Assembly (NCBI GenBank): GCA_964639895.1
Contig: CAZXEJ010000058.1
Span: 1 to 8,807 of the forward strand
Length of the DNA: 8,807 nucleotides
DNA from: CAZXEJ01 sp964639895
Lineage (GTDB): Bacteria > Desulfobacterota_D > UBA1144 > Nemesobacterales > JADFKM01
Reading direction: 5' to 3'
Each line of letters begins with the position of its first letter. Position 1 is the stretch's first letter. A program made the position numbers and the translations under genes. Of this stretch, positions 5,582 through 8,807 are shown one piece after another. The notes below the pieces were generated by a model. The model ran no database searches and had not been told where the DNA came from. It saw nothing but the letters and a program-made list of their open reading frames with translations.

Positions 5582-6673
5582 ATGAACGAGTTCCTCGACA
5601 GATTGCCTTCCCATCTACGGGAGTTCGCTGACCCCTCTCTCCCGAGGGACAAGCGGCTCCTTGCCGCAAAGGGTGCACTGCCCATCCCGCCGCGAGAGAT
5701 GGCTCTCGTGCTGTTCGCCCTCTCGCTCGACCGCGACGAGGAGGTCCGAAGCGAGGCCCGCCGCAGCATCGAGGCCATACCGGAGGGCGTCATGGAGTCG
5801 ATGCTCTCCGATCCCGCCACACCGCCCGAGTTCCTCCACTACGTGGCCCGCACCACAGGCAACGAGTCGTATCTAGAGCGCATCATAGTCAATCCGTCGA
5901 CCAGCGACCTCACGCTCACACACCTTGCGGCCGAGCTCGACAACCCACTTCTGCTCGACATAATCGCAAGCAACCAAGAGCGGCTCGTCCGTTGCGAGGC
6001 CATCGTCGACGCCCTGGGCCGCAACCCCTCGGTCGGGCGCGCCACGATGGAGCGCGTGCTGGGGTTCCTGAGGCTCTATTTCGTAAAGAGCGACTCCAGA
6101 CTGGCCGAATACGCCGGCGTCGAGGTGGAAGAGAAGGAGGCCGAAGAGGCTCCGCCGGCGGAGGAGGGGGAGGCCGACTCCGGCCCCGTGCTGGAGGAGG
6201 AGACGGCGCGCCGACTGCTCGAGGAGAGGCAGGAGGACGAGGAGCTGGGCGAGGAGCAGCGAGAGAACCTCTACCACTTGGTCAAGAAGATGACAGTCGT
6301 CGAGAAGATAAAGCTCGCCATGTTCGGCAACAAGGAGGTCCGTGCCATCCTCGCGCGGGAGCCGGTCAAGATGATAGTGAGCGCCGTGCTCAAGAACCCC
6401 AAGATCCTGGAGAGCGAGGTGGTGGCGATGGCCCAGTCGGTGGCGGTGGACCAGGACATACTGCGCCAGATCGCGATGGAGAGGAAGTGGATGAAGTCCT
6501 ACGCCGTCAAGCTCGCCCTGGCGAGCAATCCCAAGACCCCGACCCACATAAGCATCAACCTGCTTAAGCACCTCTACCCGCGCGACCTTCAGACTCTGGG
6601 GGCGAGCAAGAACGTGCCGGCCGTGGTGGCCGCGGCGGCAAGGAGGTTGCTAGCCGAGAAAAGGCGCCGCTAG
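5582..6673 (+). CDS. Helical-repeat protein (LRV/HEAT-like) with central acidic linker, 363 aa
   Basis: No precise function recognised. It looks like a soluble cytoplasmic scaffold: no signal peptide or membrane segment. Two blocks of short helical repeats flank a linker. Block one (about 15-165) has the units DPATPPEFLHYVA (78-89 region), NPSTSDLTLTHLA (104-116) and NPLLLDIIA (121-129). Block two (about 229-357) has NPKILESEVVAMA (272-284) and NPKTPTHISINLL (316-328), plus KMTVVEKIKLAMFGNKEVRA (236-255). The recurring pattern [DN]P-x-[TS]-x-x-x-x-L-x-x-LA recalls leucine-rich-repeat-variant (LRV) units; HEAT-like is the alternative. Residues 180-228 are extremely Glu-rich and likely disordered or coiled. 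The ATG at 5582 has AAGGGG about ten bases upstream; the frame extends to 5519 without a better start. The gene sits 13 bases before rluD and probably heads that operon. The end is basic (AEKRRR). Confidence 0.85.
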   Translation: MNEFLDRLPSHLREFADPSLPRDKRLLAAKGALPIPPREMALVLFALSLDRDEEVRSEARRSIEAIPEGVMESMLSDPATPPEFLHYVARTTGNESYLERIIVNPSTSDLTLTHLAAELDNPLLLDIIASNQERLVRCEAIVDALGRNPSVGRATMERVLGFLRLYFVKSDSRLAEYAGVEVEEKEAEEAPPAEEGEADSGPVLEEETARRLLEERQEDEELGEEQRENLYHLVKKMTVVEKIKLAMFGNKEVRAILAREPVKMIVSAVLKNPKILESEVVAMAQSVAVDQDILRQIAMERKWMKSYAVKLALASNPKTPTHISINLLKHLYPRDLQTLGASKNVPAVVAAAARRLLAEKRRR

Positions 6674-6686
6674 CGGGGGGACGGCC

Positions 6687-7649
6687 ATGGGCGAAGAGAC
6701 CAGGATAGAGCGGCTGAGAGTGGACGAGAGTATGGCGGGGTTGAGGGTGGATGCCGCCATAGCCCGCCTGTTACCGGGGCTTTCGCGTTCGCAGGTGCAC
6801 CGGCTGATGGAGGAGGGGCTGGTGCTGGTGAACTCCCGGCCGGCAAAGCCCTCAAGACGCGTGGCGGGCGGCGAAGAGGTGGTGGTCACGCTGCCTCCTC
6901 CAGAGCCGCTCGATGTGATGCCTCAGGCCCTGGACATCGATGTGCTCTACGAGGACGAGCACATAGTGGTCGTTGACAAGCCGGCCGGAATGACCGTGCA
7001 TCCGGGGGCCGGTGTGAGGGAGGGCACGTTGGTAAACGCCCTCCTGGCCCGCTGCAGCGGTCTGTCGGGCGTGGGGGGGAAGTTGAGGCCCGGCATCGTC
7101 CACAGGCTGGACAAGGGGACGAGCGGCGTCATGGTTGCGGCAAAGAACGACGCCGCCCACACGAGCCTCGTCGAGCAGTTCAAGGCTCGAACCGTGGAGA
7201 AACGCTACGTGGCCGTGGCCGCAGGCCGCGTCGAACCGGCCGAGGGGCGGGTGGAGATGGCGATCGGGCGCCACCGCAGCGAGCGCAAGAAGATGTCCCC
7301 GGCCACCCGGAAGCCGCGCGAGGCGGTGACGGAATGGAGGGTGATGGAGAGGCTCCAAGGGGCGACGGTCGTCGAGGTGATGCCCCGGACGGGTCGCACC
7401 CACCAGATAAGGGTCCACTTCAAGGAGTTGGGGTTCCCGCTCGTGGGCGACCCCCTCTACGGGAGGCTCCGGGGTCTGCCGCCCGCACTGCGCGAGGCCG
7501 CCCGGCGGCTGGGGAGGCCCGCCCTTCATGCGGCTGCACTCGCCTTCCGCCACCCGGCCACCGGCGAGTGGGTCGAGTTTGCGGCCCCTCTGCCCGCCGA
7601 CATGGTGCGGTTGATAGAGTCGTTGAGAGGGGGAGGGGAGGAGCGGTGA
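6687..7649 (+). CDS. rluD: RluD/RluA-family 23S rRNA pseudouridine synthase
   Basis: Isomerises specific uridines in large-subunit rRNA to pseudouridine during ribosome assembly. The 320 residues match the RluC/RluD size class. An N-terminal S4 RNA-binding domain (about 10-70; GLRVDAAIARLLPGLSRSQV, 18-37) is followed by the catalytic domain: DKPAGMTVHPG (97-107), HRLDKGTSG (139-147) with catalytic Asp142, EKRYVAV (171-177), RTGRTHQIRVH (234-244) and the LVGDPLYG motif (252-259). RluD is the best fit from domain order and length, but target uridines cannot be read from sequence, and RluC or another RluA paralogue is possible. The ATG at 6687 follows GGGGGAC at 6675-6681. Its stop overlaps the next gene by four bases (GTGA), so rluD and pgeF are probably translationally coupled. 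Confidence 0.94.
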   Translation: MGEETRIERLRVDESMAGLRVDAAIARLLPGLSRSQVHRLMEEGLVLVNSRPAKPSRRVAGGEEVVVTLPPPEPLDVMPQALDIDVLYEDEHIVVVDKPAGMTVHPGAGVREGTLVNALLARCSGLSGVGGKLRPGIVHRLDKGTSGVMVAAKNDAAHTSLVEQFKARTVEKRYVAVAAGRVEPAEGRVEMAIGRHRSERKKMSPATRKPREAVTEWRVMERLQGATVVEVMPRTGRTHQIRVHFKELGFPLVGDPLYGRLRGLPPALREAARRLGRPALHAAALAFRHPATGEWVEFAAPLPADMVRLIESLRGGGEER

Positions 7650-8347
7650 CGGTGGAGCATGAGGGAGGGGTCGTGGTCTCGGGAGCGCTTGAGGCCGTGG
7701 GGGGCATAAGCCACGGCTTCGCCACCAGGGCCGTGCCGCCCGAGCCGGACGCCTTGGCCCGTAGCGCGGGGCTGAGATGCATAAGGACGCTCCGGCAGGT
7801 GCACGGTACCCGTTGCCTTGTCGTAGAGGGCTGCAGCCGGCGGGAAGACGAGCCCCGCGAGGGCGACGCCCTCGTCGCCTCGTCGCCGGGAGTGGGCGTA
7901 GGGGTGAGGACGGCCGACTGCGTCCCTGTGCTCGTGGCCTGGGACGGAGGGCGGGCCGTGGCCGCCGTCCACGCCGGCTGGCGCGGTACGCTGGGCGGCG
8001 TGGTGAGGGAGGCGGTGGCGCTGATGAGGGAGCGATTCGGGGGCGACGCCGGCGGAGCCGTCGCCGCCGTGGGGCCCGCCATAGGGCCCTGTTGCTACGA
8101 GGTGGGCTGGGATGTGGCCGGCCGCTTCATCGACTCCTATCCATGGTCGCGCCGCTTCATCGAACCCTGCGGAGGGGGCAAGTACTTGCTCGACCTCAAG
8201 GGTGTCAACGCTCACGTGTTGAAGATGTACGGCGTCGGGGAGGTAGACGTGAGCCCGATCTGCACCCGCTGCGACGGACGCTTCCACTCCTTGAGAAGGG
8301 ATGGCGCCCGGGCCAGCGGGCAGATAAGCTTCATAGGCGTCCTCTGA
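7646..8347 (+). CDS. pgeF: PgeF/YfiH (YlmD) laccase-domain protein
   Basis: Family members were annotated as polyphenol oxidases. They are now known as zinc-dependent purine nucleoside phosphorylase/adenosine deaminase-type enzymes, and as PgeF, which corrects misincorporated L-Ser in peptidoglycan precursors. The 233-residue protein has the metal-site residues His53 (RQVHG), Cys92 (RTADC) and His109 (VHAGWRG). It also has GPAIGPCCYEVG (143-154) and the C-terminal signature CTRCDGRFHSLRRDG (206-220) to QISFIGVL. The frame is open far upstream through rluD (from 7334), but that part is a shadow: the conserved protein begins near GTG 7646, which overlaps the rluD stop (GTGA) behind the strong purine tract at 7631-7643. 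GTG 7652 is an alternative start. It is the last gene of the operon, with a C-rich non-coding stretch after it. Confidence 0.93.
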   Translation: MTVEHEGGVVVSGALEAVGGISHGFATRAVPPEPDALARSAGLRCIRTLRQVHGTRCLVVEGCSRREDEPREGDALVASSPGVGVGVRTADCVPVLVAWDGGRAVAAVHAGWRGTLGGVVREAVALMRERFGGDAGGAVAAVGPAIGPCCYEVGWDVAGRFIDSYPWSRRFIEPCGGGKYLLDLKGVNAHVLKMYGVGEVDVSPICTRCDGRFHSLRRDGARASGQISFIGVL

Positions 8348-8767
8348 GCCCCACCCGCGTGCCCGCGGACCTCTCGCTACCGCGCGGTCACCCCTCCTCA
8401 CCTCGAGGCCGCGGCTTCCTCGAAAGCGGTCCTCCTTCCTCCCGGGCGCGCAGCGGCACGGAACGCCATACGCTTCATCCCCGCGACCCCTTTACCACTA
8501 GCCCAGGGGCGCGCCTCCTCTCCCCCCTTGGAGACGGCGCTAGCAGCGCACGTAACAGGTCGTCCCCCCGTCCATCGTCGTCCCTCCACCCCGCCGGGGA
8601 CGCAGCGGCACCCGGCTTTCCCCTTCTCTCTCGCCACGGCAGGATCTACATCCCCCCGCTCTCACTCGGCGCAGGACCGTCTCCTTGAGCGGTCGCCCCT
8701 TTGCCGTCGGACCGCTTCCCCTCTCCCGGCCGCTCCCCCTGCTCGCCGCCGTGGCCGCCTCTTACAT
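8348..8767 (+). terminator. C-rich, G-poor non-coding stretch, candidate Rho-dependent termination zone
   Basis: No gene is supported in this stretch, and no hairpin with T run follows pgeF. The + strand is strongly pyrimidine-rich: at 8581-8640 I count 31 C against 14 G, and at 8701-8760 32 C against 15 G. Long C-over-G, untranslated RNA is the known preference of Rho loading sites, so a Rho-dependent end for the operon is a reasonable inference. Small inverted repeats are present: ACCGCGCGGT (8379-8388), GCGCT/AGCGC around 8535-8547, and AGCGGTC (8688-8694) with GACCGCT (8710-8716). Decayed coding sequence is an alternative explanation. Confidence 0.4.
8449..8611 (+). repeat. Imperfect direct repeat around CGCAGCGGCAC
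   Basis: The 11-mer CGCAGCGGCAC occurs at 8449-8459 and again at 8601-8611, 152 bases apart. The 11 bases before each copy also agree at about seven positions, so the related unit is about 22 bases. A third, looser relative (AGCAGCGCACG) lies near 8541-8551. The pair may be a remnant of local duplication or chance in GC-rich DNA. Confidence 0.3.
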
Positions 8768-8795
8768 TTGCCTACAACCGCCGGTCAGTTATTAT
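8768..8795 (+). promoter_or_regulatory. Promoter-like sequence at the right edge, resembling the ribBA promoter
   Basis: TTGCCT (8768-8773), a 16-base spacer and TATTAT (8790-8795) give the same geometry and the same -10 box as the ribBA promoter. The surrounding GTCA-N-TTATTATT and AATC-N-CTG bases are shared too. The spacer holds the inverted repeat ACCG-C-CGGT (8776-8784). It would drive a gene beyond the window. The -35 box is weaker than at ribBA. Confidence 0.5.
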
Positions 8796-8807
8796 TTAAT
8801 CTCTGAT

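Noticed and set aside
7334..7645. N-terminal extension of pgeF inside rluD
   Set aside because: It overlaps the conserved C-terminal part of rluD; the PgeF family starts near 7646, where a ribosome binding site is present.
8528..8806. Open frame running off the right edge
   Set aside because: Pro/Arg/Ser-rich with no motif, it lies in the C-rich stretch and crosses the promoter-like site.

Overview
The window is a GC-rich bacterial chromosomal segment (coding DNA looks well above 60% G+C by eye). It carries seven recognisable or partly recognisable genes on the + strand and one unrecognised gene on the - strand. Most genes encode universal bacterial enzymes: riboflavin synthesis, NusB, tryptophan synthesis, a pseudouridine synthase and a PgeF/YfiH protein. 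I see no phage, insertion-sequence, CRISPR, tRNA or rRNA signal. Frequent AUA isoleucine codons in GC-rich genes, the rib-nusB junction and a repeat protein beside rluD-pgeF would fit a Desulfobacterota-like ('deltaproteobacterial') or related lineage, but the sequence alone does not fix the taxon.

Layout. Positions 1-649 hold no convincing gene; they contain a strong hairpin at 117-142 and end in a good sigma-70-type promoter (615-642). That promoter reads into ribBA (707-1915). After a 101-base gap with a second promoter (1940-1968) comes a tight run of ribH (2017-2508), nusB (2508-2990), trpD (2959-3993) and trpC (4060-4851). The ribH-nusB and nusB-trpD pairs overlap, which suggests coupled translation. 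RibBA and RibH supply both branches leading to 6,7-dimethyl-8-ribityllumazine. ribD and riboflavin synthase (ribE) are not in the window. TrpD and TrpC carry out two non-adjacent steps of tryptophan synthesis, and the other trp genes are also absent.

A small tryptophan-rich protein of unknown function (4898-5356, - strand) converges on trpC. It has its own strong promoter, whose -35 box lies inside a hairpin that looks like an intrinsic terminator for + strand transcripts. Diverging from it is a probable three-gene operon: a protein with two blocks of short helical repeats joined by an acidic linker (5582-6673), an RluD-family pseudouridine synthase (6687-7649) and a PgeF/YfiH laccase-domain protein (7646-8347).

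The last 460 bases have no gene. They are strikingly C-rich and G-poor on the + strand, as expected of a Rho-dependent termination zone. They end in a promoter-like sequence (8768-8795) closely resembling the ribBA promoter, presumably serving a gene beyond the window. The most unusual items are the rib-nusB-trp operon, the in-frame trpD/trpC junction with a single TAG, the Trp-rich orphan beside trpC, the promoter nested in a terminator, and the matched pair of promoters. No clearly new multi-gene system is evident.
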